In this document: one piece after another, positions 12,017 to 23,036 of the stretch
How the letters are laid out: each line of letters opens with the position of its first letter
Numbering within the stretch: the first letter of the stretch is position 1
Assembly: GCA_965153455.1 (NCBI GenBank)
Contig: OZ234499.1
Location: forward strand, 17,914,271 to 17,978,270
Source of the DNA: Sphagnum compactum
Lineage: Eukaryota > Bryophyta > Sphagnopsida > Sphagnales
Length of the DNA stretch: 64,000 nucleotides
Direction: 5' to 3'
Notes under the pieces: model-generated
The model's database searches: none
What the model was told of the DNA's origin: nothing
Seen by the model: the letters and a program-made list of their open reading frames with translations, nothing else
Made by a program: the position numbers and the translations under genes

Positions 12017-13023
12017 TGTTGGCTGGTTATTGAGAAAACACCTGGCTATCAACCCGGGTATTCATAACCTACAACAGCTGTTGATTTTTTTGTAAACCTG
12101 AAGATATTAACATATTCACCTTGTAGGTATCTGGCAAGACCCTTCTGGGTTTGGTATTGAATTTCTCAAATTTTAATAACTATAATTCTAATCATCTCCC
12201 CTTGCTGTCACAGGAAAAACAGTAAAAACTAAGAGCAGGCTTTTTGAAAAATGAAATTCCCACCTCTACGGACATTAGGGTAGACAGGTCAGTAACCGAA
12301 CATATAAGGACTAAATTAAATGTGGTGCACTGGTCAGTCTTGTTTCGGTCATGAGGTCTGAAGACAAAATGTGCCCCATCTCTGGGCGCACTTATAGCAA
12401 CTTAGATTGCCAATATTGGTGGAGATATGACTAAGATATGTCTCCCTAAAGCACGTGGGTTACATTTGCTGGAAAATTTTATAACAAACATTTGCCAACC
12501 CATTCACAAACACTTTGCACCTTGTAATTGCATGTTTAGTATTTGGAAAATGAATGAACTTTATGAAACTGAAAACCAATTTATTTTTTTTGTAAAAATG
12601 GTTCCAATAATCCATTGGTCTAGATCTCCCAAAAAAATGGTTACAAAAATCTACGATTATGGGCAAGGGCATGTTTGAGTAACCCTAAAAAATCAAGCGG
12701 CACTGCTTTTTAGGGTTTTGGGTTCAAGCTAGGATCCTTTCTATAGGTGGTTCAACTGAATGTGTGCTCCTTCTTCACTTCTTGGCATGACCACTCAATG
12801 CTTGCAACAATTTTCATCCCTTTTCTAAGGTTATTGTTTTTTTTGGTTTGGTGCATTGGATGAAAGTTCTCACTCTTCTTATGGTTTGTGTGCATGTATG
12901 GTTACACGAGAGAGTTGTGCGTTGGTGAGATCATGTTCTTCTTCCAATTGTCTTCTTCCAAGGACAATATGTGGCAACTCTTGAGGTTCAACGTTCATTT
13001 TAGAATAGTTTGTATCCTTCCTT

Positions 13024-13940
13024 GTGGAGTTCGTCTTCTTCTTGGTGATACAACTCCTTGAGCTCTGCTGCCCTCTTCCTGGTCTTGGTCATGCCCTCCC
13101 TAGTGATCATTTTCTTGAATTTTGCCACCCCCTTCTTGGTCTTGGTCATCCTTTTCCTAGTGTTTGTTTCCTTGAACTGTGTCACCCTCTTTTCGGTCTT
13201 GGTCGTCCCCTTCCCAATGATCGTCTCCTTGAACATTGTCACCCTCTTCTTGGTCTTGATTGTCGCTTCCTTGATGATCATCTCCTTGAATTCCGATGCC
13301 CCTTTCCTGGTTTTAGTCATCCCCTTCTTGGTAATCATTTCCTTGAACTACCGCCTTCTTCTTAATCTTGGTTGTTCCCTTATTGGTGATCTTCTTCTTG
13401 AACTCTACCGCTTTCTTCCTGGTCTTGGTTGTCCCCTTCTTGGTGTTTATCTCCTTGAATTGTGTCGCCTTCTTCTTGGTCTTGGTCGTTCCTTTCCTAG
13501 TGATCGTCTCCTTCAGCTCTACTGCCCTTTTCCTAATCTTGGTCATCCCTTCCTTGGTGATCGTCTTTTTGACCTCTATCACCCCTTTCTTATTCTTGGT
13601 CATCCACTTCTTATTGATCATCTCCTTGAATTGTCGCCCTTTTCTTGGTCTTGGTCATCCACTTCCTAGTGTTCTTCCTCCTTGAGATCTACTACCATCC
13701 CTCCCCCCCTTGATCATCCTTTTCCTAGTGATCCTCCTCCTTGAGTTTTACCGCCCTCTTTTTGGTCTTGGTCATCCACTTCTTGGTGATCCTCCTCCTT
13801 GAGATCTGTCGCCTTCCCTCCCCCCTTGATCGTCCTCTTCCTAGTGATCCTCCTCCTTGAGTTCTACCGCCCTTTTCCTAGTCTTGGTTGTCCCCTTCGT
13901 GGTGATCCAACTCTTTGAATTTTGCTGCCTTTTTCTTGAC
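13024..13940 (-). repeat. 57-bp minisatellite, Lys-rich on the minus strand
   Basis: About sixteen diverged units of about 57 bp carry words such as CTTGGTCATCCC, CTAGTGATC and TCCTTGA. Read on the minus strand, each unit gives 19 residues of the form MTKTRKRAAELKETITRKG, open over 13000-13338 and 13313-13621 with frame shifts between blocks. The plus strand is also open (13058-13669) and reads Leu/Val/Phe-rich, the antisense of Lys codons. The array lies just downstream of the pogo-like transposase remnant on the same strand, so it may be an expanded basic tail of that protein or an independent minisatellite. Expression of either strand is unknown. Confidence 0.8.
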
Positions 13941-14086
13941 CTTGTTCGTCTCCTTCCCTTAAACCCCACCTTCTTTCTTAAATGGCAATCTAAGTCATTA
14001 GGAAAAGGGTTGTTGCACCCTTGCTACAACATGTCCTTTAACTCTCATTCAAGCTCCTACTTTTACTCTTGCCTCCCTTTGAGTTT

Positions 14087-17012
14087 CTATTCCATAGCCA
14101 AGGTTAACCAAGTTCTATATAGTAAAGGATGTGTTTTTAGCCGAACTACAAAGTTCCTATGAAACCTATCTTTAGTTTTTTTTATAGTAGTTGTAGACCA
14201 ATTTGCATCGAACATTACTTTTGCTCGTTTAACTAATAGCCTATAACTTGTTTTTTCAACCACAGTAAGGGAGTCAACAACTTGTTGGGCCTTCTTATCT
14301 TCCTTCTCTTTCCTTTTTTGTTGTTTCATTGCTTTTGCTACTACCTTGGCTAGGGATTTTTGTTGCAAAATGCTAGAGTATTCACTTGATGTTACTACAC
14401 ATGACCGGCTATAATCCATTAACGGTTTTTTCTTTCTTGTTTTCCATGCCGGCAAATGTGGCAAGGAGAGCAAATTTGCAAAAGATACTGGCTCCTAGGC
14501 TGCTATTACAAAATGATGAACTTGTTGCATTTCAATTGTAGGTCCATCTACATTAGCAATTAGATCATATATAATTTATGTCTACCCATTTGCACTTGCA
14601 ACAGTAGGGCTTTTAGGTTCCTCCACATAGTACCTCACAAGGTGAAAATGCTTTAAAATCTACCACACAAGACAAAAAAGGCCTAGTCCTTATTGTAAAT
14701 TTTTTTTACCCTATATTTTGATCCCCATAAAAAATAATGAGTCAAAAGTTGTCAAAATTTTCAAAAGGACTATATTTTAGACCATTACAATTCTAGATTC
14801 CATCATAATCATCCATAAATGTGTTTTTACATGGTTAAAAAAGACTAGGTAAAAAAGACAACAAAAGGTGACGTGTGACAAGATTTTGGTACACCTTAAA
14901 TAATTTGCACCCCACATTTGATTGCTCATGTTCATCTACTTTTGGAGTTTCAACCTTTTATAGTGTTGTTATTATGTTCATCAAATGTGTAGGAGCTCCA
15001 TCTTCTCCCCATTGCTTTTGCCCATTAGTTGTATCATCAAAACCCTCACTATCTTCATCTGAGATGTTTGTAGGTGTTGCTATGTAGACTTCAGACAACC
15101 TAGTCTTGTGATCCATTGCCTTTGGATTCAGAGGCTAGATTTTTATAACCCTAAACCCATTTTTAATATTTTTTTGGGACAATGATTGGTCCAAGCTCTT
15201 ATTTACCCAACTAGCTAATATGCTCTTATCTTGCTCACAATGATTATTCTTGACCATTGCATTGTTTCTTTCTTTCTTGAAAGCAATTTTGAATGGCTTC
15301 AAGCAACTTACATTTAGGGGTTGTAGAGCATGAAATCTGTAAGCTAGTAAGGTGACAATATCTAAACCAAACTCCTATGCTTGTGTAATTACTTTTAGTG
15401 TAACATGTGATCCATGTCCGTTTAAAATTAGGAGATGTTTATTAGATTGAGAAATGTCACCAGGAATTGACTTCTTGAGAAATGACAAAAATTCTTTGTA
15501 GAGGAAAAATGTCCATGCCTTGGTTTGCATTGCCATACATGTACTTGCCTTGCATAGTCTGATTTAGTCATCCTTGATCCACTCACCTCTGAAGATGTAG
15601 AAACTTGGTAGGTAGTCTCTTGCTGTAGTAACAACACAATTCACCGTTAACCATTCCCTAGACCTTGGAACGGTGCTGCAAACTTTGATTGGAACCTCTT
15701 CTTGCCAATACTCTTGCCCTTGACTATCACCTTGCTTGGATTCTTGTCTCATCTAAATTCTAGATGTGATTAGGGTTGTATTTGTGTTGTGTATAGAATG
15801 TTTGTAGATTTTGGTAAAAAATGTTGCATGATTGACTTGTGAGACCTTGTGTTATGAAGACATCCAATTTTTCAGCAAGTCGAATACTTAGCTTTGGATG
15901 TCAACATTTGAACCAATACCACTAAGAATTCCTTGGAATTCCATTCTTGAAAGGGGTGGCTTTGGTTTGTGTTAGTTTTACTACTATCATTTTGAGCTGA
16001 TGCAAGGTGATTAAAAGTCTGCATTCTTGCATTCCCAAAATCCAAGCCAAAAGTGCTTCATCTTCTTGGTTTGTGAGCACACCTTGTGGCCCTTGCTTTC
16101 TTGATCTTGTTTCCCATTTGAGTGATTTGAAAAGGGATGTGTATGGTATGTGCCAAAAATTGCTAGCTTTTTTCAAAGATAGTTGTCTTCTTTCTACTAC
16201 ATCCATGTTGTAGCTTCTAGCACATTAAATGTCCATTTTCCTCGTGTCAAGCTAGGAGCCCTGTTGACTCTTGTTGGTTTTTCTACTTGTGCTGGAATTG
16301 TTGGTGGAATGTTCTCCTTATTTGTCGATTGTTGGTCCTACAAGTTATTTCATCTCCTACAAGGTAATGGACATCATGGTGCTAATCCCTCGCTTCACGA
16401 TCCTAACCTCCAACAAGTTGGGGGGGTCTGATATGGTCCTACAAGAGGTATATATTTGAACCTCCTATATGAATCCCAAAATTGTAAAAAATGGGTTAGA
16501 TCTGCATAATGTTCAAGAGCATGATTTTCCAAAGATGGGTTAGAAGAAATTGTTGCATATAATTTTTCAAAGTCATTCCATTCTAAATTAATATGTGTCA
16601 TTGCTGTGCAGGCTGTTGGTGGGTACTTGACATTATCATGCCTTGCAACCTGTTCAAATATGTGAAAACCGGAGCTATTTGATCTCCTTATTACTTTAGG
16701 AATTGTAGATTGCTAGATCTAATGATAGTATAAATACTTCTTAAAATTTTCTTGGTAGAGTTTATCTACATCAAATGTTCCTATTCTTGCACCTATTCCT
16801 GCAAATGATGCTTTTGTGGGTTGATCCTGGACACTTGTTTGTATGTAGTAATCTTGTGAGCTATTTGCTTCTTTCACATGTCCTAGCCCTTGTTTTGATT
16901 CTAGAGTATGTTCAGTCTCATCTCTACTTCTTCTAAACCCTTTAAAACTAATAAACATAAGCTCTATGAAACTTTGGACTTCAACTTCTACAACCTTGGA
17001 TAGTGAGGACAT
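14087..17012 (-). pseudogene. Decayed pogo-like (Tc1/mariner) DDE transposase with psq/CENP-B-type HTH
   Basis: Minus-strand frames line up as one broken transposase. In order: an N-terminal open stretch (17012-16395); a psq-type helix-turn-helix, VERRQLSLKKASNFWHIPYT, from 16206, followed by a CENP-B-type HTH (TNQEDEALLAWIL); then the DDE_1 catalytic core with NLDET (first Asp), SREWLTVNCV, YIFRGEWIKDDY, LLILNGHGSHVTL, HALQPLNVSCLKPFKIAF; and a C-terminal tail LLSLPHLPAWKTRKKKP (14473-14087). Family members have DGHGSH and LQPLDV; here both Asp read Asn. Premature stops replace Trp before NLDET, Gln after KVITQA and Trp before PLNP, and there is a frameshift near 16200. A MITE interrupts the tail. 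Family assignment is strong; the element cannot make active transposase. TIRs were not found. Confidence 0.85.
14643..14909. mobile_element. MITE copy A, inserted in the transposase remnant
   Basis: About 265 bp, very similar throughout to 60440-60692. The ends are inverted: the right end reads TGGTACACCTTAAA(T)AATTTGCA and the left end a diverged TGAAAATGCTTTAAAATCTACCA. The interior includes AAAAAAGGCCTAGTC and AATGAGTCAAAAGTTGTC. It splits the transposase tail between QSNVGCK and RYYVEEPKSP, so it inserted into already present transposon DNA. There is no coding capacity; the mobilising family is not known. Confidence 0.75.
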
Positions 17013-17705
17013 TCTTGCAATGATGCTTAAGAGAAATTGAGAAGGTTTCTAAGTTCTGAAATGTATCCTTCTAATCTGATTTACAGAGTTTGTAATTTTT
17101 GATTTTGGTGGGAATCTAATGTTCTTGTGCAAATGTACATGCTTTTTAAAGTCATTTATTTGTTATCTTTTGGGATGCAAAGAATTCGTTTTGTATTAAG
17201 TGTTGAGACCTTGTTGGGGCACTTGAAAGATTGTTTGTACTCTAAAACCCTAAATCTTTTAAACATTGCTTTAAATGACCCACCAGCAAACAATTGTTCC
17301 TTGTAAAGTAGGCTGAAATAACCTTGTTTGTTGGGCTGCTGTACACCCTAGACCAATTACTTGGTTCCATCAGTGGGACAATATTTTTTATAAAAATGCA
17401 CCCCTAAACCCCCATTACCAAACACTTCTGTTTCATAAGTTGAATGATGTTTTTTTATCAGTGGTTTACCACTCACATATGAGTGCATAGCTCATTTGTA
17501 TAAGTGCAATGTTGGTCTGTGATCACCACCCACATCTTTAATATAAGTGGGGTGCAAAGAGTATAAAAATGGCTTTAATTTGACCCGATGCGGAACACAA
17601 ATTTTGTTGATTGTGTGGGGGGAGCAAAAACCACCAAAAGCTGGTTTTTTTCACCATGTGTTCAATGATAGGGTGAAATCTGCACGAAGACCTGTGTATT
17701 TTATT

Positions 17706-17772
17706 CAACCACCACCGAACATAAGCCAGTTCGCCCAATTGGTCACTGGCTTATGTTCAGTGATGATGGTTG
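17706..17772. repeat. Inverted repeat with ~25-bp arms
   Basis: The left arm (17706-17730) ends GAACATAAGCCAGT; the right arm begins ACTGGCTTATGTTC at 17745. This 14-bp core is perfect and the outer parts (CAACCACCACC against GATGATGGTTG) pair with a small bulge. The loop is 14 bases. Confidence 0.75.
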
Positions 17773-18189
17773 TTTCTACCCTACCCTTTTTGAAAATCCT
17801 GCCAAAACCCTAATGGGACCATAGAAAAGATCATAGGAGAGCTCTACATCATTTATTTGTACCCTACTTTCATTGTTTGAGTTTAAGCTTGAAAAGGCAG
17901 TCAGTCATCTTGTGATGGAAACCCATGACAGCACAGTTCCCTCCAAGTTCACCTTTAGGGGAAATTGATAAAAGAAATGGACACAAATAATGTATTATAT
18001 AACTGATTGATTGGCTCTGTAATTTTGGCTGCCATGGTCTCTCCCCTGAGTTCAGTCAGGCCTATCTCCAAGAGGTGAGCCTCAAAATTGCCCCACATTC
18101 TCCCAGCCAAATTATTCACTTCTGCAATGTAGATTCCAATTCAGATTTCCCATTCACAATTTTGAATGGGCCATGGGCCCAATGACTGA

Positions 18190-18540
18190 TCTAGTTTAAT
18201 GGGCGGTTGCCTAGTTTGGCCAGTTCAAACCTCCTGTTCCAGTTCCAGTTTGTAACAACAACCGAAACTGGGTCTGATTTTGAATCCTGTTCCAGAATTG
18301 GAACTGGGTTTAAAACTGGACCTAGTTTTGGAAGTGTAATGGGAATCAGAATTTTGGAAACAATTTTCTTTTTGGAAAAATAAAATTTGGAACTGGGGGC
18401 TAACTGAAGGTTAACTGGCAGTTAACTGATAGTTCCATACTGGTTTACCTGAAATCAAACTGGAACTGGGTCTGATTTCCAGAACCAGAATTGTACCCAG
18501 GGTTCTATTTTTTGGTGGAACTAAAACCATTCTAAACAGG
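18190..18540. repeat. Local field of AACTGG/CCAGTT words
   Basis: Words such as GGAACTGGG, GTTCCAGTTCCAG, GGTCTGATTT and TTAACTGGCAGTTAACTG recur in both orientations over 350 bp. The arrangement is irregular and not a clean tandem array. No reading frame persists. Confidence 0.5.
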
Positions 18541-19646
18541 AGGTTCTTCATCAATGTCAAGAACCGACCAACAAAGGTTTAAACTCCTCCTGAATGTTTC
18601 GGGAGTAATTCAATGAGTTGCACACGCTTGGGTGTAACTTGTATAATGTGCTGCATGTTTGCCAAGGAATAAGAGCTTATCTTCACTAACAGAGAGACAA
18701 GAGAATGAAGACAGAGTTGTTTACTGTCAAAGACAGTTCTGAACAGTGTAGGCTACTGGAAAGGAAGGAATCATGAGAAGACTGTCATAAGTCATAACTG
18801 TTAGCTAGTGGCTTAGAACATGAAAGGATTCACACTCGTGGAATTCCTAGGGAGGGGAGGACTTGCTGTGTTTCCTAAAGATCAGGGGAAAAAAAAAAAA
18901 AACTCTTGTTGGGGAGATGAGCACAAGAGGCCAATAATAGAGTGTGAGGTTTTGTGTACTAGAGCTCTTGTGCAGACTTTCTTAAAGGATCCAAAACAAC
19001 ACAATCTTGTTCCTTCTACTGATCTGTCCACCAGTACTACTTAGACCGGCTTTAAAGACAAAGTTTGACAAGATACCCCTGTTCCCAGAAATTGTCTTTC
19101 ATGAAATTCATGGATTCACTTGCCAGGGAAAGTCATTTAGAAATGCATCAAGCTGCTGCAACACAGATCAAACTCCCCTAGCAACTCGTGGCAACTCACC
19201 ATCCAGTTATGAATGGTGTTTGCAAGCCTGCCACACCTATGTTCCCTTCATTGTGAATGACCCCACGTTGGTGGCCCAATGGGTACATAGTTGAAGGTTG
19301 ACATCAGCAACATTTTCTGACAGGATGGCAGAATGCAACCACATCATACATTGATTTTGCTGCACGTAAGTTTTAGAATGCAGCCCAATTAATCTGACTA
19401 TCTTTCAAAAGTTTTGACCACTGTTGGGAAGTTGTCTCTTCTTTCAAAGAAAGAACCAGAGGGGCAAGGGATGGTGGGTATATGGACATTGACAGGCAGT
19501 TCTGAAAGTTCTCACCCATGACTGGCAGCTCTCAAAAATCACAGAACCAGTTTTCACCTTTTCATCTGGGGTTTTTCAAAATTGAAAAAACCTCAGACAA
19601 GATTTGTAGAGTATTTGGAGGAACATTTACTGAGCATCAGAATCCA

Positions 19647-19708
19647 CAGGGCATTTTGGGAAATGGAATGCCCACACCTGCAGGCATTCCATTTTCCAAA
19701 ATGCCCTG
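19647..19708. repeat. Hairpin: 26-bp near-perfect inverted repeat, 10-base loop
   Basis: The arm 19647-19672, starting CAGGGCATTTTGGGAAATGG, is complementary to 19683-19708 with one mismatch (a G:T pair in RNA). The loop is CACACCTGCA. Pairing stops sharply at both ends. It could be a short foldback element or the core of a small-RNA precursor; the sequence alone does not decide. Confidence 0.9.
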
Positions 19709-22700
19709 CAGAGTTTTTTTCCCCCTTGTGATAGCCAGCCCTTATTCCAGTAAAGCCTGCGGCCCTCAGCCATACCCTGCACAAAATAACCTGGTGAAAG
19801 AACCCAACCTAAGCCACTCAGGGTTCTTAGCCAGTTCTTTAATGAAGTCTTATAATTTTTCATCAAACATTTTGAAAACTTGGAACCCAAGGTTTATTAG
19901 ACTGTGAAAATTGTCAGAAAAACAGGAACTCAAGTTCTGCGATCCTCAAAATTTTCAGACAACCTAGACCCAGAGATTCTTTGATTTCTTAAAATTTTAA
20001 GAAACCAGAACCAGAGGTTAGTAACAAAAATCAAAGAAGCTCACAACAGTGTAACACAAGTTTGCATCAAAATCACATGACATGATGAAGTCCAGAAATG
20101 TTTCAGAATTGAGGAAGTCATATATAATCCTAGGTTATAGTAAATCTAGCATTGTCCACTGTCATTTCAAACAAGAGACAATTTATACCTTTGACAACAT
20201 AATACAATTAGAAAGCTCATTGGGACATGTACTACCGTCACAAATTGAGGCCTGGTTCTTTCAGGGTACTTTTTAAGTGACGAGACCTGCATGCAAACAT
20301 AACTGGTTTAGAACCCATAAGTTATTTCAGCTGGCACGGCATTGGCTAAGCACCATAACTTGCATTCAGTCACAAGGCATAAATTGAATGAAAAAAGGGC
20401 TCCAGAACTCGTTATTTTCAGTAATGGGTACAAGGCCACGAGTCTATGCACATAATCTCACCACTCCTGCAGCTTGGTTATATGCAACAATCTGTGGCCT
20501 CTTGCCAGTTACCTAGTCCATAACATTTATGAAAACACTTAATCACTTTGTAGAACTTCATAATCCCAATAATGTTGGTAATAACCTCCATATTACTATT
20601 GACTTATAATTAGTGCACCCATTTGATAAATCACAGCGTCAAATGCACATCCGACATACCACCCAAATCTACAATCATACAAGTTTTTTTTTGTCATTGG
20701 ATTTAGTGAAGCATTTTAAAGATACATTTCTAACAATCTGGCATTCGAAACATTAACATTTTAAGTTTTCATGAGAGTGTAAATTTTCCCTTCTATAGAG
20801 CTAATTCAAAAATAATTATGGGGGTAATTTAACCGAGTTTAGCTGACAATTGGGAGGGAGGAAATGAGAATGTTTTGCATGTTTTTGCTTATTGTTTGGA
20901 ACCTTCAGTTACTCCCAATTGCCAGGAAGGAATGTACTCCTCCAGCCTCCCCTGAGATAGAAAGACTAATTTAGAATTTGGAGGTTTCTAGGGAACTCGG
21001 AACCAAGCAAGCAGACTGACATGCCTCAACAGAAAAGGCCAATTTGGGGTTGTTCCAAAATTCCATTAAAAGTTCTGCTATGTAACTTACTTGTCAGAAG
21101 CTCACTTTGATGCATGTCTCCTATATTTCACCTACACAAAAGTTGAAGAAAGTTATCTAAGATTTCATGAGAACTTTGGGTTCCTTTTGAATCCATCAGG
21201 TTGCCATCAGGTAGGTCATAATAACTTATCATAGTTCAATAGCTGGTTTGTTGGGTCTCTGCCAAATAATTATTTAATTTTGAAATCTCCATTTTGATAA
21301 AAATTCAATATCTCTCTGACCTTAGGTCTAAAACTTATGAAATTGCTTTCATGGAACCCCACTTGTTCAGGGCTCTCCCATATTACATCAAGAGCGTACC
21401 CCAAATTTCCCTCAAAATGGTGTATTCTGGTTTTATTGAATCTTCAATGACAAAAGTATTGAAATTGCAATCACTCATGCATCACAAGTCTAAAAATTAC
21501 AAAACCACCTCAGTGCCCCCCTATTCATCAAGATATTTCAGGTGGTATCCCAAGGTGGTATCCTGAGTGCTGCTGAAGGTGCCATGGTTTGGTCATAAAA
21601 CAAACAAAGTACCTACCATAATACTAGGATGTATGAACACATAGTTAAAAAAAATGGACTCATAGCTCATGTATGGTCCATCTTGGCATTTCTAGTTTTA
21701 TTTGGGGTTGGATTTAGTGAAATTTTGGTGGTGAATCTTTGCCATAATGAAAAAATTATTTATTAAAAGAAATTCTTTTGTAAATTCTCTGTTTTAAAAA
21801 GAAAATTATCAAAAAAATGATATTAAAAAAATAACCACAATCGCCTACAATAAGAAAAGGTTCTTAAAAGTTTTTACTCTTATATTTCAAACATATCCAA
21901 ATTTGATTAAATATACTTATGGATGATCATCACTTGAGCAACATCACAAAATTGAAAAAATAACATTAGTTGGATTTGGTGGCTTGTGCTCCATAATTTA
22001 GGCAATAGATATGAAGTTTTTTGTAACCTAGGAAAATTTGCAATAAAAGGCATTCAAGTGCTAAATAACTTATGTTTCAAATTTTTCTCCATTCAAATCT
22101 AAATTATACTTCTAATGCTAATCCTATTCAATCTCTTGCCCATGACATGTTATCTCCAACAATATCACCAGGTTGCTCCAATTTCTCAAAATAAATTATT
22201 TTTGATTTTGTCAAAGCTTCTTTGATAAAATTGTTCAATATTCAATAACTTTTGCACCTTAGATTTAAACTAGTGTTGTGCATTTTTTTTCTTTTTAAAA
22301 GAATCTCAGATCTCGGGTTTGACATTATAAAATTTATTTGGAGATTCTTTGAGTGCAAGTTTGAACTCATTTTTTTCAATTTGCAAACTCTTTAGTTCTA
22401 GCTCAAACACCTTGTTTTGAAATTCAAGAAACTTCGAGCCGAGTTCAAAATTTAAGCCCAATTCCATGTACACATTACACACTCTCAAATGCTAGAGATT
22501 GTATGGGTATAAAATGTTACAATGTTAAATTAAAATAGGGGTGTATGTAGATGCAAATTTAACAAGTGATTAAAATAAATAATAACTATAAATTCCAGCT
22601 TATTCATTAATTTAAAAATAAAATAAACTCTCCTACCTAAAGACATTTTTTTATTTTGAGGTATGGTTTTTTTGACATTTCCAGTTTTAGTTCTAGATCT

Positions 22701-22796
22701 AGTCAAGTACTAGTTTCATGATCTAGTTCTTGACATGCCGGCCATCAGAAGGGGGTCAACTCGAATCTAGGTCACAACCCAAACCCCTTGTTTTAA
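19709..22796. other. Intergenic, no gene seen
   Basis: AT-rich sequence with no recognised gene or element. The open frames at 20082-20276 and 21294-21566 (plus) show no family features. Confidence 0.45.
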
Positions 22797-23036
22797 CATG
22801 CAAACCATATATCCTCATAACATTGGTCTAAACATTAGGAAATCACCTTTAACAATATCAAACACGTTATGAGGTACGTGGTGATTGGGGGAGGTCTCAA
22901 CACGACAAAGGGATTTTACCATGCAAAGCATATATCCTTATAACATTGGTCTAGACATTACAAAACCACCTTTAACAATATCAAATTAAATACTTTATGA
23001 GGTGCGTGGTGGTTGGGGAAGATCTTAACATGACAA
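22797..23036. repeat. Tandem duplication, ~123-bp unit
   Basis: The unit from 22797 (CATGCAAACCATATATCC ... TTATGAGGTACGTGGTG) is repeated from 22920 (CATGCAAAGCATATATCC ... TTATGAGGTGCGTGGTG). Both contain CATAACATTGGTCTA or a close form, and CACCTTTAACAATATCAA. The copies have diverged and carry small indels. Confidence 0.85.

Larger units (their letters stand above)
10083..13000. other. Intergenic, no gene recognised
   Basis: About 2.9 kb without a supported gene. 10300-10800 is somewhat richer in GC and TF-site-like words. The open frames at 10787-11002, 11090-11401 and 11411-11656 (plus) lack family features. Foldbacks at 11620-11695 and 11995-12016 are listed separately. Confidence 0.45.
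17013..19646. other. Intergenic, no gene recognised
   Basis: No supported gene. It holds an inverted repeat at 17706-17772 and a field of AACTGG words at 18190-18540, both listed separately. Open frames at 17547-17813, 18820-19044 and 19007-19294 (plus) have no family signature. Confidence 0.45.

Noticed and set aside
13058-13669. 203-codon plus-strand ORF, Leu/Val/Phe-rich, resembling a membrane protein
   Set aside because: It is the complement of the Lys-rich 57-bp repeats; hydrophobicity follows from reading Lys codons backwards.
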